A stretch of 64,000 nt of DNA from Paragonimus skrjabini miyazakii (GCA_014338405.1 JTDE01003233.1:7707-71706); one strand, 5' to 3'. Shown: positions 22,780 through 35,778, counted from the stretch's first letter. Notes: generated from the letters alone by a model not told the origin. A program made the numbers and translations.

Positions 22780-23930
22780 GACCGTGCGGCGCAAGCTACT
22801 GGCCAAGCAGGTGTTGAAATTTCCATAAGCGCATACGCACAGAAGGTGCTGCTTGACTGGATACCCGCTAACAACCTTTTTGCGCTGTCAGACTAGAAGG
22901 CACGTTAGTACATTGAGGAAGGCTCATCATGAATGTTGTCTGCTTGTTATTGTAGGATATGCTCCCACAGATTGCAATCCAAAAGCATGTTTCAACTTCG
23001 GTTCGCTAACATTTTGCACACTGTGCGATGCACGGACAATACAAGACTGGATTGAGACTTGACCACTTAAGCAGGCAGGTTACTTGCTGATGCGCGTGAT
23101 ATGGATGGCCCACACTCTTACAGTATCTGTCAGCTACATAATAGTGAACGTTTGTAGTATCCTTGTGCTGTTAACCATCTGCCTCTAACAGGTACTGACT
23201 GTCGGCGCTCTGGACACCAATGCATTGACCATACCTCCACATTCCGCCAGATGCTCGACCTCCACAATTCACACAGGAGACCAACAATTGCAGGGTTCTT
23301 GAATATTAGAAGGCCTTTGATTCGGATGACAGAACTGCACTCTGGGACTGGTTATCGAGGAAGGATGTGCCCGAGAAGGAAGCGAACACAATTTACTGTC
23401 AGCCCTCGAACCCAGATTGGGCCTTATGGCGGCGTATTGCCAAATTCCAGCATCTCCGGTGGGATGCCACAGGGTTATATGGCCAATTTCCTACCAAATT
23501 TGAAATGAACGGGATCTTAGAGTGTACCCCGACAGACTGTGAATGTGGCGGTGTGGAAGTGCTTCCAGTCATTCGACTTTGAGGCAGACGACATTGCTCT
23601 AACCTGTGAGGGTTCACAAAGAGCCCAGAACATCTTAGACAGACTAGAAGCTTCAGTTCGTCAGTTGGGTATAGCCAATTGCACTTACTAAGCGTAAGGT
23701 GGTATTACAAGATTGACAGAATTCTGTGTCGGCTCTCATCTTTGTGATGAGCAGTTGGCGGTAGTTAAAAAATTCGTGTATCTGAGGAGCCACATATGCG
23801 CTGACTGAATGTTTGATGAGATGATAACCTGTACAGTTAAGGTTCGGATGGCGTATGCCAAAGTATGCCATCTGTGGCGCCGAAATGAGCTCTCCATGTT
23901 GCGCTTTGTCTGTCAGTGGTGAGTTAGGCT
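22780..23930 (+). mobile_element. RTE-like LINE family C fragment
   Basis: A degenerate plus-strand copy: endonuclease remnants QAGVEISISAYAQKVLLDWI and VIVGYAPTDCNP, then after a large deletion the RT. Pieces include CIDHTSTFRQMLDL, GMPQGYMANFLPNLK, EADDIALTCEGSQRAQNILD (the motif C region) and KVRMAYAKVCHLWRRNELSM. The frame shifts several times. It is more divergent than A and B. Confidence 0.75.
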
Positions 23931-24158
23931 GGAAGCAGCAGCCTGGTGAGCAGCGTGAATTACGTTTTGGGTATAAAGGCATCGACAGCGAACGTAGTTT
24001 CAGCAAAGCGTTCCCAGCTTCTTCGTTGAGGTTGAAAGGACAATATACACCTTTGGTTGAATGCGCTGTCCGATATGACGAAGAAAAAAAATCAATGGTG
24101 CTCGCGCTGTGGATCTTTCCCACTTTACATCTCCCTTCTTTACCTTGCACAATCCATT

Positions 24159-24162
<4 letters not shown>

Positions 24163-24195
<33 letters not shown>
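24163..24195. repeat. (AT)n microsatellite
   Basis: About 16 AT dinucleotides without interruption. Confidence 0.97.
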
Positions 24196-24198
<3 letters not shown>

Positions 24199-24199
24199 G

Positions 24200-26905
24200 A
24201 GTATGAAAAGATTTGTCTCCCTAAAGTTACCAACAGCAACCTGGTTCATAAAAGGGGAAAAGGATGGGAAAGATCGAATGGCATCAAGGTTTCATGGTAA
24301 CACCGTCAGCCTCTCTGGACAGACAACTTCCTAGTCTGCTGTTCAGCAGAATAAAGAGGTCGACAACTAGACAGAAGTTCTGAATGATAAAGCAAAAGTT
24401 GCCAGTTTGACTCAGTTACGAAATGACCAGGCGTATCCGGAAATCATGAGAAAAAAAATTAAAACAACTTGAGATAAGACGACTGAACGAATCAAATGTG
24501 AAACAGCATAGAAATTGAAGAATAAAAAATATAAAATTCGAAGGTACATTGGAGAGCTGCGATAAATTACGACTAGGAATTCTGAAGTTGTAAACTGAGC
24601 GCTGTGTATAATTCTCCAACCTGTTCACGATCACTGGGTTGCATAGGGTGTAAGTAAGGCCCATGAGCATGGATTCCGAGGCACGTGAGGGTTAGCATGG
24701 TATCGATCGAAGTGAATACTGTAAATGGCTGAATGTGATGGTTGCACACTAGATTCACGCATCCTTTTTATAAACATTTTCAAGACAATGGTTATAAGTA
24801 ATGTGGTCTATGTAATTGAAATGAATCAACCTTGACTTGGTATAGACTGAAACATTTACAAGCAATGTCATAATTAGCGATTGAAACGGTTTCTTACAAT
24901 AGCCTTGAATTGTACTCTTCAGGGTCCAACGGCAGATCACCCCATGCACATCGTAGACACCTAGTATTTGCAACTGCTTCTGTTATAAAACGCTGTTTTG
25001 GCTGAAATTCGATTGTCCACTGTCTGGACTGTGTTATAGTGCACACCTACACTCATCTTAATGGCTAACAAGGGACATTATTTTAAGTCAGCTTTGGTTG
25101 ATTGAGAACATAACAACTTAGTCGGATAATTTTCACGAAAATCTCAGACATTTCAAGATAGAACACATACTTTGAGCTTCTTGGAGGACAGTTTAACAAA
25201 GATATATCAGACCAAACGCGTCGGGAAAATCTCAAACTCTCCGAAAAAACCGTTTTATTTGCTTTTTAAAGAGTCTGAGAACTATTTTGAATAATTTTCA
25301 AAGTTGGCATGGATATGTGATTCATCGCCATTCACGAGCGTTCTCGTTATTATTTTTGGCATCCCATCTACCCACTCGTCACTGGATTGAAGCCTCGCTG
25401 TGTTGCCTGGACTATTTTCTGATCAACTTCTCGATGTTGTTATCTTATTGATTACAAATTCGAAAATATGAACGACTTTTTGATCATGTTGCCCTCCGAC
25501 TGAACGACATAATAAAGCTCTGTCTGAAGGCCAGTCTTCTTTTTGTCCCCGTACATTAGCCTTGGGTGTTTGGGTTGGCCGCGAAGTTCCGAGTTGATGG
25601 TGTCTGTTGTTCATTGTCGTTATTCGTCGTTCCATTATCCGACCTGTTGTTAACGGTTATTCTATTGTCTGTTATAGCTAACTAACGCGGTCATAGACCG
25701 TAGATCCAGTTACAATAAACAGGATCCTCGGAATCAGAAGCAAAACGGCATTAAATAAATATCCTAACCGACCAATCAGACACTTTTAAATGTACGGAGA
25801 TGAGTTCCGGGCAGTTTGGAGTTTTGGCTCGTGGGACGAGACATGATACTGTGTATAACTCTACAACATAAGAATAAATCCGACTAGGTATGACAAAACC
25901 AGCAAAAAGGTGAATCCAAGTTGATAGCAAAACATACGGCATCTTGTACGTGTGTGAACTGTTGGATTCAAAAGTTGTGAAAGTGTTTCAGACTGTCATA
26001 GAAAAAGTTGTGATAAAGACAGATAAATGTTTATGTCGATTATGACCGTTTCCGAGTGATCCACACAGTCTTCAGCTTATAGAGAAACTATTAACATGCG
26101 CTACTACAGTTTTTCGGAGTAATGAAATCTAACTGAACACTGTGTTATCATTTAATCAGAAAATAGCTGGTAAACGGAAGATGTGCAGGAACATTAAGAA
26201 ATGACAGGGGGACAGATTAATTTCACGTAGTAATCTTTTGCATAGTATCCAAACGCTATCACAAGTTTATTCTAGAGAAGGTACCACAATTTCACTCTTA
26301 GACATAACCAACAGCCGTTTGTACACACTTTCATCGGGAAGTTCGTTCACAACAGTGTGCTGGAGCTAGTACTCAAATCAGATATCAACTTATATGAACT
26401 AACCCAAACAGAACATTGAACCATGCGTACCACGTAGACTTGAGAATGACCCAGAAACAACTGTGCGCGTGTCAAGGTAAGATCCCCTTGAGAACCTCAA
26501 ATAAACAAGCACAGGACAACACTCCTTACTTCTGACAACTTGATGAACAAGTTGGGAACAGTTTTTTTTAAAACTTTGGCGACCAAATCAAACTGACCAG
26601 TAAACCACAGTAGGTACCATTGAAAACCTTTGGTTAACCGTATCTAAGGTAGTTTGTAACAAGCAAAATCACACTTAACGCAAACAACTAGACCGGGTCC
26701 AGATCAACATCCCGTTGTTTTGCACTCACCAATTGCAGAAGAGCACAGACAAAGACTATTGACAAACTTTTCCGAGCCAGTACGTCATCTCATCAACCAA
26801 CATAAATATAATTCTCTCACAATGTACATGTTTACATCAAGTCTCTCAAGCAGTCCATGAGAAAAACTTCAAATGCGAAAACTGCACAGATAAACGATTA
26901 CTCAC
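24200..26905. other. Carrier intron 5, distal part, no recognised element
   Basis: Short open frames (24416-24670, 24755-24973, 25423-25635, 25751-25942) have no motif or splice support. Nothing else is recognised up to exon 5. Confidence 0.45.
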
Positions 26906-26996
26906 CCGCCACAAAGCTGTCAGACCTTCTTCTCGAAATATTCGGAGCAGCGCGTTGAACACATTAGTATAGTTCCGTCTTTCGCTCAGCGACAGA
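26906..26996 (-). CDS. SLC25A11: SLC25A11-like exon 5 (residues 143-172, matrix loop 2)
   Basis: A 91-bp exon, acceptor TTTGCAG, donor GTGAGT. One base completes Arg142, then it codes LSLSERRNYTNVFNALLRIF and REEGLTALWR. This is the matrix helix of repeat 2 (RRGYKNVFNAL-RI-REEG--TLWRG in mammals). It ends on a complete codon (phase 0). No long open frame marks it, and it was found by motif and splice-site inspection. Confidence 0.93.
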
Positions 26997-27704
26997 CTGC
27001 AAATGAGTAGAGGAGCATCATCAAAAAGGAAAATATTGGATGAGAAAGGGTTAGCAGCAAAGTGATATAGAGAAATGATTTCAAGCGTACGTTACAAATA
27101 TTCATTGCAAAGGCTCTCTTCCTTGCTTTCTCGTTGCAACTGCAAGTGGACTAAAACCCAGTCCCAGAAGTACAATCAGTCGAATTTGGAATAGTTTGAG
27201 TCACACCACCCGAAAGTTACATGCAACTCAAGACTCGAAATCATCAAGTTCAGTAAATACGAAAAGTGGATTAAACAGCATGAACGGTGAAACATCGTTT
27301 GGGCAGTTTAAGAACAACAGATCCAGAGAAATGAAGCATGGTTACGTGAAGTATATGCATCCCATTATAGAAGTTAAATAATCCAATGAGCTTTTCGGGA
27401 AACTTGCCCATACAACTGGAGGGTAGGGAACACCAGAGGCAACCGGATATTGTTCGAAAGGCACACGGATCAAAACATTAATGATCCATTCTTAACGGAA
27501 CTTAAATTTAGTGTTTCGTTGTCAACTTGTAGATTATATTTGTAATTCAGAGGCTCCCGGTGATACTCTTGCTCGGGTAGACCATCTTTCTCTATCTAGA
27601 CAGAGAGGAACCAGCATACTCGTAAAATCGGCGATACCTTCCATTGGTGGTTATATCAACGGTTGAGGAGTTATTGGCATAAGAATAACATAAGTGTTAG
27701 CTGA

Positions 27705-27754
27705 AACTATGTGGTCGTATAATTACATATATATAATTATACAACCACACAGTT
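27705..27754. repeat. AT-rich palindrome
   Basis: Arms of about 21 bp with two mismatches: AACTATGTGGTCGTATAATT on the left and its inverse ending CACACAGTT on the right, with an ATAT centre. It lies in carrier intron 4. Confidence 0.8.
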
Positions 27755-27827
27755 CCTTATTTAGTAATTTTGCTACCCTCAAGTCAAGCGGCAACTTGTT
27801 TCCAGTCAAAATGCCAATTTAACCTAA

Positions 27828-28102
27828 ACATCACTCACAGCGGATCATACTTTCCGCATTCACATAGACCTTCCAGAAAGTCCTTTCTAAAAAGAATCAC
27901 TATACTCGAGTTCTGCTGCTGTTATACATAGTCAGTAGTGTATATCCTTACCACGGCCGGGATTAAAAATTCGGCCACGTCCTCGGGTGACAACCGTGCT
28001 AACCACTGCACTATCAGCCTCACATTAGGCACGACCGAACAAGGATATGCGAATAATCAACCAAATTCGTTTGTAAGTAACACTCAGATTGTTTGTTGTG
28101 CG
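27828..28102 (-). mobile_element. S1 retroposon, old copy
   Basis: A minus-strand copy: tail, relic hammerhead (27894-27940, CTGACTA with AGAACTCGAGTA, cleavage site lost), and tRNA-like head ending at the CGGTCGTGCCTAATGTGAGG sequence. It is in carrier intron 4 in sense orientation, and the ribozyme is dead. Confidence 0.65.
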
Positions 28103-28676
28103 TAAGGAGGATGAGAATCGGTGGTCGCAGTTTTTTGTGGTCCAGCAGTAAACTGAACTACTTTGTAATATATATAAACGTAAAAGCAGTTTAGGTAAGT
28201 GTTTCCCCACACCAAAGAAAAATTGATACCCATCGATTTTTATCACAGCAACCATGACTTTAGTTCATTTTGTCGGCCGTTTTGACGATACTGACATACA
28301 GGGCCGAATGAAAGTCGAGTCTAATTAATTCATACCAACCAGGTAGATGATGCGCCGACACACGAAACACAAGGATATGTTGAGCTAAATCTTGCATTGT
28401 TTTTGCTACCTCAGACCTTGTTGTCGGGCGCCAGCGCAAGAGTGAAGTCAACACAGCATTCTCAGTGCGCTCTTCCTAGTTTTATTGAGATCGAATATGC
28501 CCCAAATGTTAGAGCATCATGAGCTGAAACAGAGTGGATTATTCACCAGAAGAGCTCCGTATGTTTCAATTTCACAACTCTGCATGAAGAACCTTTCTCA
28601 AATTTGCAGTGAATTACAGACCATCATAATGAGGACGAAAAGCATAGAAGATAGAAAAATACAACCTCACACTCAC

Positions 28677-28883
28677 CGACCGTCAGATGTCATCCGGATT
28701 AGGCACACCTCTGTCGGAGTTCCAATGAAAGACCCAATGACACCCGAGGTCATAGCGCAAGCCAGCTTGATGACAAAAGACGGACTTTTCCCCTCCGGAC
28801 CCGAGAAGTATTCCAACAAGGTAGTATAACTACCTAGACGAACGGTGGAGTAGGTAGCCTGACGTAATAGGCCGGCAGATAAA
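28677..28883 (-). CDS. SLC25A11: SLC25A11-like exon 4 (residues 74-141, helices 2-3)
   Basis: A 207-bp exon, acceptor TTCTAG, donor GTGAGT. It begins LSAGLLRQATYSTVRLGSYT (helix 2) and ends in helix 3 with GTPTEVCLIRMTSDGR. The LSAGLLRQATY-TT-RLG-Y stretch is almost identical to the vertebrate 2-oxoglutarate carrier. The P129-x-E131 motif with Leu at the third charged position fits this carrier, and R136 is conserved. This is the most diagnostic exon of the gene. Confidence 0.95.
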
Positions 28884-30650
28884 CTAGAACGTAAGTGGAG
28901 CAAGAACAGTACAGCAGAGCCCTGGAAAAGCATCCATAGAATATGGGAGAAAAGTACAAAACGGTTTCAAACTTGGTCGTGCTTATCGTGCCACAAGCCA
29001 GGTAACACCAGGTCGCGGAACATTGACAGAAAGTCATCCCAAACAGGAACCAGAGAACAGATCCGGAATAAAATCAACACAAACACATGCACGCGCGGAC
29101 GAAAAGTGAAGAAATATGAAAAATCGTTTTGAGCATTTGTCAAGTGCTCAACGGAGCAAAGACGAATAATGGAAGGAAATGGCTTTGAAATTGGAGGTGA
29201 AATGATCATGTTAACAGTGGTCACATGCTGAGGTCAGCACGGCGTGTACCACAACTATGATACTGTCCATAGTTGGACAAAATCACGACATGGTTAACAG
29301 ATTACCAGAATGATGACTATTTCGTTGAATAAGGAATATAGGTATTACCTGTCACTTTGGGAATACTGGGATCGGCAAAATCTTTATTGGTTACGATTTT
29401 ACCCCCGCCTTTATCTATCAATACAAGCAATTGACCAACCTGATGAACACAATTTGATAGCCAACCTTGTCCAAAACAGTTCGAAGTGCTTCACGGATAA
29501 CAGAAACGAGCTCTCCGATGAAACGCACAAGGGGGACGTTCGTACTCCTGATCATTATCGGCCGGTTACCGTCCGGACCCCACAAAGTTTCTCAGGTACA
29601 CTGGTCGCCAACAACATTAGGCCGGTGGAGTACGATCTTGATCAGAACATTCCTGGCACAGCTCAGTAACCTGATACCCGGATAATTATTCGTCGCCGTT
29701 AATTTTACTCAAGAAAAAGATCAGAGCATCTTTGAACCTCAGCGGGACCGATTTCTGTCCCCTGAAGGGGCAAAGTACTGAGGAGGCGTATGGTACAAAA
29801 ATGTGCCGTCTTACTTCAAAAGTCCTTTCGACAATCGTCATTTATCAGCAACCCTCAAATGTCGGAGGTATCGAACAACTCTCTGCGCTTACACCAATTC
29901 CGCGGTGCCAGTAAGAGACCACCACAGTCTGTTGAAATAATCACTTTGGCAGGATCAGCCGGTCGATTTAGCGGACAGTGAAAGTGCTTGCATCAGAAAG
30001 TTTTAATCGTTTTAAACGAATCAACCACGCAGACACGTGGGGTACATTCGGCGCTATTAAACCTGCCTCTAGTCTGATCCAACATTTTCCCATTTCCATG
30101 TTTACAAATACCCAATCTACATGTAAACGTTCCATTTTTTTCGTCACTACACTTCTTCAAGACGTAACCTTAGTATGATAAGTCATCAGTGCCTTTTTAA
30201 CAATTGTTATTTCAACATGGCGTTCAAAGCAAACTATCCAACATTTGCACCAGAGCTACTTCTGTGTCGCTCTGATAACAATTAGTCCGTTTGGAAGTAT
30301 GACGTTGTTAGTGGTGGAATCTCTCACTTTGTTTCAGAAATACAAAAACCACATTTTCGGATTCCTACACAAGGTAAACCCGCGGTAGCATTTTTCCGGG
30401 GTTCCACAGAATATTCGATGTTTGAGTGAAATCAACAGCGGTTCCGCGTAAACAACCTACAGTAACATATAAGCCCTGGTGTTCAATAGTTTTGTTATAA
30501 ATGACAGGCCAATGCAGATAAAAGTGGTGTCAATTATTCACGTGTTCGTAAGTAAGGCGCTACTACAACGTGAAGTTAGGGTATCCTGATGATCGCATCT
30601 GATTTTTCTACCACATGCTATCTGATTACTGACAGATTATTCAAACGTTA
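28884..30650. other. Carrier intron 3, no recognised element
   Basis: Frames at 29310-29669 (plus) and 28967-29224 (minus) show no family motif. Confidence 0.4.
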
Positions 30651-31003
30651 GGTGAGATGGCGGCTAACCGAGCTCAGTGGCGTGAATGTTGTCGTTGTTT
30701 GTCCGAGTTGTTTGTGAAGTGAGTGCACTTAATGACGCGGGGCAGTGAAAGCCGTGAGGAAGCTGTCTTGCTGATGACGCCTTACTTTCACTTACAGTTT
30801 GGTTGTTTGTTTGCAAGGTGTAGGCGCCTTGATGTTGTATGTTTGAATAAAGATGTAGTTATGTTTAGCGGTTAGGTCCCCTACCCTTTCCCTTTTTTCT
30901 CTCTCTTCCTAAACAGGGTTTATTTCCTCTTCTTCGTGGTTGTGTGGCAGTTAAGCATCAGTGTGAACCACTGATGTATTGCTGTCTATGATGATGATGA
31001 GAA
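30651..31003 (+). mobile_element. RTE-like LINE family B, 3' end fragment
   Basis: Nearly identical to the last roughly 350 bp of the B copy at 22260-22610: ACGTTAGGTGAGATGGCGGC, the 3' UTR with GTGTAGGCGCCTTGATGTTG, and the final ATGATGATGA tail. It is a typical 5'-truncated insertion. It lies in carrier intron 3, about 275 bp from exon 3 and antisense to the gene. Confidence 0.88.
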
Positions 31004-31277
31004 GAATTTGAAATGCCTTGGGAACGAATCCATAGCTCACAGTGCATTTCAACTTTGAACTAGCTCCAACATTCATTAAGGGTCATTAAGAAACTGCCAA
31101 CTTAAGAACAGTTTCAGCTGGAACTGAGATACAAACCTGCAAATAGAGCATTATGGTCAGATATACGTTACACCAATCTCATCAACAGTGGTCATCAGAG
31201 GAAAGCAAATGGTATGTGGTACATTTTACAACGATGTAACGAACCGGAGCATTCAAAACCAAATGAGCAAAACCCAC

Positions 31278-31368
31278 CCTGAATAGATAGAGAAGAATCC
31301 CTCGTTCGAAATGACCGAAATGAGTGCGTGAAAGCTGTTCCGGTAGCCAGAGTGACCGACACCGACAC
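31278..31368 (-). CDS. SLC25A11: SLC25A11-like exon 3 (residues 44-72, matrix loop 1)
   Basis: A 91-bp exon with acceptor CTCTTCACAG and donor GTGGGT. The frame that continues exon 2 reads VGVGHSGYRNSFHALISVIS followed by NEGFFSIYSG. This matches the matrix helix of repeat 1 (Y-x-x-F-H-A-L-x-x-I...EG...IY-x-G in the family). The last two bases complete a Gly codon with the first base of exon 4. Overlapping longer open frames on this strand are in the wrong phase and are shadows. Confidence 0.9.
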
Positions 31369-33535
31369 CTGTGAAGAGATGAGAATTCCAACGAAACAGA
31401 TTAAAAAATCAAACTTTGTGCAGAAGTCATTCAAACACAGCCTGGCTTAGAGCAGATAAGTCCAACAGATATAGTAAGCGTTGAGTGAAGCCAGTATTAC
31501 TACTGTATGCAGATCTAAAGCTAGCTGATTTGCAGGGCCACCAAGTGGTACTCACAAGAAATCTGTTGCGTTGATCGATATAATCGTGGATGTATCATGA
31601 GACAATATTCGAACAATTCTCTGTCTGTCTGTAGTATACACGACAATCCATGCTTATTGCTCAACAACAGCCTAGCTCAGTAAAGATGTGCCGTCAGGAA
31701 TTGGCACTGATGTAACGTTAAGTGAAAATAAGAACGATGAGTGAACTGCATTCTAGAAGACAAGAGATCCACTGGTGAGGTTCGAAAACCAAAGTGGATA
31801 AATAGGTCGTGTTCAGCTATCAAATGGAAAGCATGCTTAAGCAACATTTTGTTTGCTGTTTTCAACTGTACGTTCAAAATGAAATACGAACAAGTAAATG
31901 TATGAGTACCTACGGCAGGACGAAAACCGGTGTTAATATCTCTACCTGATAAAGAGGACAACATAACATGCGGTGAAGAATGAAAGCACCAAATAGTCGA
32001 ACACATATGCTAAGCACGATGAGCTTCATCAAACAACGCGCGTACTCTCAATCCCAATAACGATTTCAGTGCACATACATGAATTTTACTACCCGTGGTT
32101 TGTAGTAAGTTGGCCACACATCAGAGTACTCCATATTTGAATCTCGAGACATCCCCCCAAAATAGCTCCTGAATACTAAAAGTATCAAAAGAGTACAATA
32201 GCAAACCACTTGCAATAATCTGGTCATCGAGTGTTACGCGTCAGACAATGAATGTCCAAAATGCATGCATTACAGCATATGAAGCCACCGGTATACGTTA
32301 TGAAACAGATGGTAGTGAACCTGTATTGGTAATGTGTTACATAGAATGAGAATTAGCATTATTCTTGTTTCTTTTTTCTCACTATTCAATTTCTTTAGCA
32401 TCATTTGATATTCTTCGTTCCCCACTCAGGCAGCTAATGTACTTTGATACCCTGTATCTCTTACTTTGTGGTGATCGTTCGATTAATCAATGCATGAATC
32501 TTTAACCACATAATAATCAAAGTTTTATTACTTCTTTCGGGTTCTGCATCCACTCATGTCTATTATGATTAGTCAGCTGTGTGACTGGTCTGTTTCTTAA
32601 ATTGAATGATGACTGTTCACACTAAACGTTAGTCCACGGATGCTCGAAGGCCCATCTGACTTTACTTCATTACGCTCATGTAATTGAAAAACGTTAAAAA
32701 GTGTTTTTTAGAATACACTTTCAGATTTATTTGCTGTCAAATCACGTAGAAGGTAAACGGCAGGGACAGGCGTACCATACACGTTGATTATTTTAGGTAG
32801 CGTCTCTCTCTATCGATTCAGCCAGCTACATCGCAGTAATTTAAAAACACGCTAAAAGCTTCACAGATCTGAACAAATGATGACAGAAAGAAACAAACTA
32901 GACAAACGAAGGCAGGAGTACAGTGTGAAAAACAATGAGCAAATTGACTAAGGTTCTTCGAAAGTACGTGAATTTTCCATGGCGCGAGAATCATCTTCAA
33001 TGATGCAAACGTATGAAATCGGACAAAATCCACTGTTTCCTTTTTAGGGTTTAATACGATACGTGCTAATCTCTAGCAATCTGCGACACATTCATCGGAA
33101 AACCCCTCTGGTGGTTGGCACAGGAAATCCGAACTAGACAAGTTCCTCGTAAATTAGCGATGTAGATGCAGATACACATTACTGACCAGTTCTAATCCGA
33201 TGGTTAATGTCAGTACTATTTTCAAAAGCTAGCCAGCAGAGAAACAAGCTTGAATTACAAAGTCGCAACTAAACCTTCAACCTTTAACAGACCAAATTCA
33301 AAGCGTACTCATGAGATAGTGTTTCCCATCTCCAAGAAATGCATAGTGGCAACTGCGATTGTAAGTCACTCGGGTAAAATCCCGCTAATCCCGACATGAA
33401 ACACACTTCACTCTTGTGCGTCCAGTTCTCCTGTGCAAGGGATACGTCAGGCCAAACTACGATGTCAGCCGATCTGATTTCTTTAGTTCGTGTTACCGCG
33501 TCCACTGTCTGGGCTCGTCCAAACGTTTCCCTACG
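31369..33535. other. Carrier intron 2, proximal part, no recognised element
   Basis: The frame at 31677-32006 (minus) has no recognised motif. AT-rich DNA without a clear repeat. Confidence 0.4.
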
Positions 33536-33539
33536 TCAA

Positions 33540-33790
33540 ATTAAACACCACCCACATTTGATCGCAGCCTTCGTATTCAGACTAGCCTTTCGGCTAACCC
33601 ACTTCGAAGGGAAACACTACACTCGAGTTTCGATCTTATTAGGGCTCATCAGTAGCGCACAACTTCATCCGAGCCGGAATTTGCACCCCAGCCCTCGTTT
33701 TAGTGAGACCAGCGTGTTAACCACAATGCCAGTAACCTGATAATAAACATGACCTAATGATCATACCCAAACATTGTGTGAATGGTGTCC
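33540..33790 (-). mobile_element. S1 retroposon, mutated copy
   Basis: Minus strand: tail, hammerhead relic at 33614-33659, decayed tRNA-like head. The ribozyme keeps CTGATGA and GAAA but the cleavage nucleotide reads G (GTG for GTC), which a hammerhead cannot cut, and helix II is broken. Confidence 0.65.
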
Positions 33791-34261
33791 CAGTTGTCTG
33801 ATCATTTTGAGAAAAGAATAAACAGAAGCACTCTGCTTAATTTATTCAATAATCCCGTGATCAAAACATCTAAGTTAGGTTGAAGTTTGTCTTCAATGAA
33901 CCTACTGAGTATGATTTAAAACTTTAGTAGAAATTTGGGAATTTATATTATTTCAAATGATCTAATAAGAACGAAACTCGAATCCAGTTTCCTTTTGAAG
34001 TAGGATAGCCATAAGGTTTATCCGGATGACAAGTTTGCAACTGAATGTGGATGGTGTTCAAACTGAAGTGATATGAACCCCTGAACTTCTATTACATTTT
34101 CTTAACAGTCGACCGCCTGTCCCTCAACTATTGGATCGCGTCTAGTGAATCAGAATTTCCGTTCTCTGAGTCTCTGTTTCGGTGTTCGGAATTATTTAAA
34201 AATCAGGTGGAACCACCGAAGGTCCTACTGCAAAAATTTATCTTTCTCCCTAGTAATGGGT

Positions 34262-34391
34262 AGTTTGGCATATCTGATGATTTAGATGAAACCCAATTGT
34301 GAAAAGTCAGGGCTTCAGCTGGATTTGAACCAGCAACACAAACATCATGCCCAAACGCGGCAAGCGCTCTACCAGCTGGGCTACGAAGCCA
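34262..34391 (-). mobile_element. S2 tRNA-derived SINE, minus copy
   Basis: The minus strand begins with TAGCCCAGCTGGTAGAGCG (a good A box) and GGTTCAAATCC (B box), flanked by a GGCTTC...GAAGCC closing stem as in a tRNA. A tail with TTTTCACAATTGGGTTTCAT follows. The spacing fits a pol III promoter. A functional tRNA is unlikely because the anticodon arm is disturbed. Confidence 0.72.
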
Positions 34392-34484
34392 CTCCAGGAG
34401 CTCGGAAATTTCACATTTGGACTCGGCTAACCACTCATCCCATTGCCTAATATAGAATCCAAGTGTGAAATTTTCCACCCCCTG

Positions 34485-34615
34485 GCTTGATTTCGTAGTT
34501 CAGTTGGTACAGCGCTTGTCGCGTTTGGACATGTTGTTTCTGTCGCTGGTTCGAATCCAGCTGAAGCCCTGATTTTTCACTATTGGGTCTCATCTAAACT
34601 ATGTTTCTCAGATAC
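34485..34615 (+). mobile_element. S2 tRNA-derived SINE, plus copy
   Basis: A second copy in the opposite orientation: TAGTTCAGTTGGTACAGCGC (A box), GGTTCGAATCC (B box), then TTTTTCACTATTGGGTCTCA, the same tail as the neighbouring minus copy. The two heads face each other across about 95 bp. Confidence 0.72.
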
Positions 34616-35778
34616 AGACGCTACTCACACCGGTAAATATCGAATAGAGGAGGATACTGAAATTGGCCGAGAGAACGCTTGAGGGATACATGTGTTTCGG
34701 TAACATTAAGGAGAAGAGAATACAGCTGATTTGCTTTTTGCAACACACCGGAACTGCTCACGAAAGTGACAGAACTTCAGTGTGAACAAGGATTTTGTTG
34801 CGAGAAAACACCAACTGACAGGAAACCAGGTTTTCTCAACAAGTGGTAAGATTAACAACAAATAATATTTGACTTCGAGATTGAGGTCTTGACTGTAAAC
34901 ATGAATGTAAGCCACTCCTTGATTTTCCTTATCTGTAAGCCAAGTGACTGTTATAAACCTTTAGCATCATCGTCAACATTAAACCAATGGTCACAAGCAA
35001 TCAGTGATATTTTGCTGAACTTCATTAAAAAAAAATGCGTTCGTTAGGTTAAGCTATTCACGATTATGAGGTCGACAGCATGATCGAAATGACTACAATA
35101 TATGTCTGTGATGAGGTAGACTTTAACGGATGCACAGAGTGAAATGGTTTATTCCAATTTGGAACAAAGTTGTACAAACTCGTGTGGTTAGTCAATATGT
35201 GAGTTATTTTTGTCATGGTTTCTTTCAGATAACTTCCTGGAGGATTAGATGGATAGCAGTTGCTGATGCGTTTTATCCTGTTAATCTTCAACACTGTTAG
35301 CATCAAAAGCAGTGGGATTCTCTTCGCCATGTTAATTTGTCTTATCTACAGTCTGTTCTCTTTCCGACAACTAGTTTCTGTCGAATTTTTGATGGGGGTG
35401 TTCTGAGATGCTCCGGCAGACAGTGGGTGTTGACAGGAGCGACTGTGACGCGGATGTTGTGGTGTTATTGATTGTCAGTTTTATAAACTCGGTGCTTGCA
35501 CAAACGTTTCCGTTACAAAAACGTGTCTGCGTTAAGTTTCGGTGTACATGGCCTCCGTCTGATCTGCTGAACGATGCACTGCCCAGGACCGCTAATCGGA
35601 ATCATTCGCCTTCCAGAGTTGGATAAACTGACAAGAATAGTCTGACAGATGTGATGGAAATACACTCGCGAAAATACAGTATACCCAGTAATGGGTGTGT
35701 GCGTGAACTGAAAGGGTTCGCGATTCTGTGGCCAGATTGTCCCTGTTGCTTTGTGTGTGGAACTTAACCCATCGTATA

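Noticed and set aside
24000..24249. Minus-strand frame with a Tyr-Ile repeat
   Set aside because: It is the translation of the (AT)n microsatellite and flanking DNA, not a protein.
34275..34295. CTGATGATTTAGATGAAAC near the S2 SINE
   Set aside because: It is antisense to the SINE and lacks helix II, helix III and a cut site.
34309..34391. Functional tRNA gene on the minus strand
   Set aside because: A and B boxes are good, but a second copy with the same non-tRNA tail lies 95 bp away, which marks both as SINEs.
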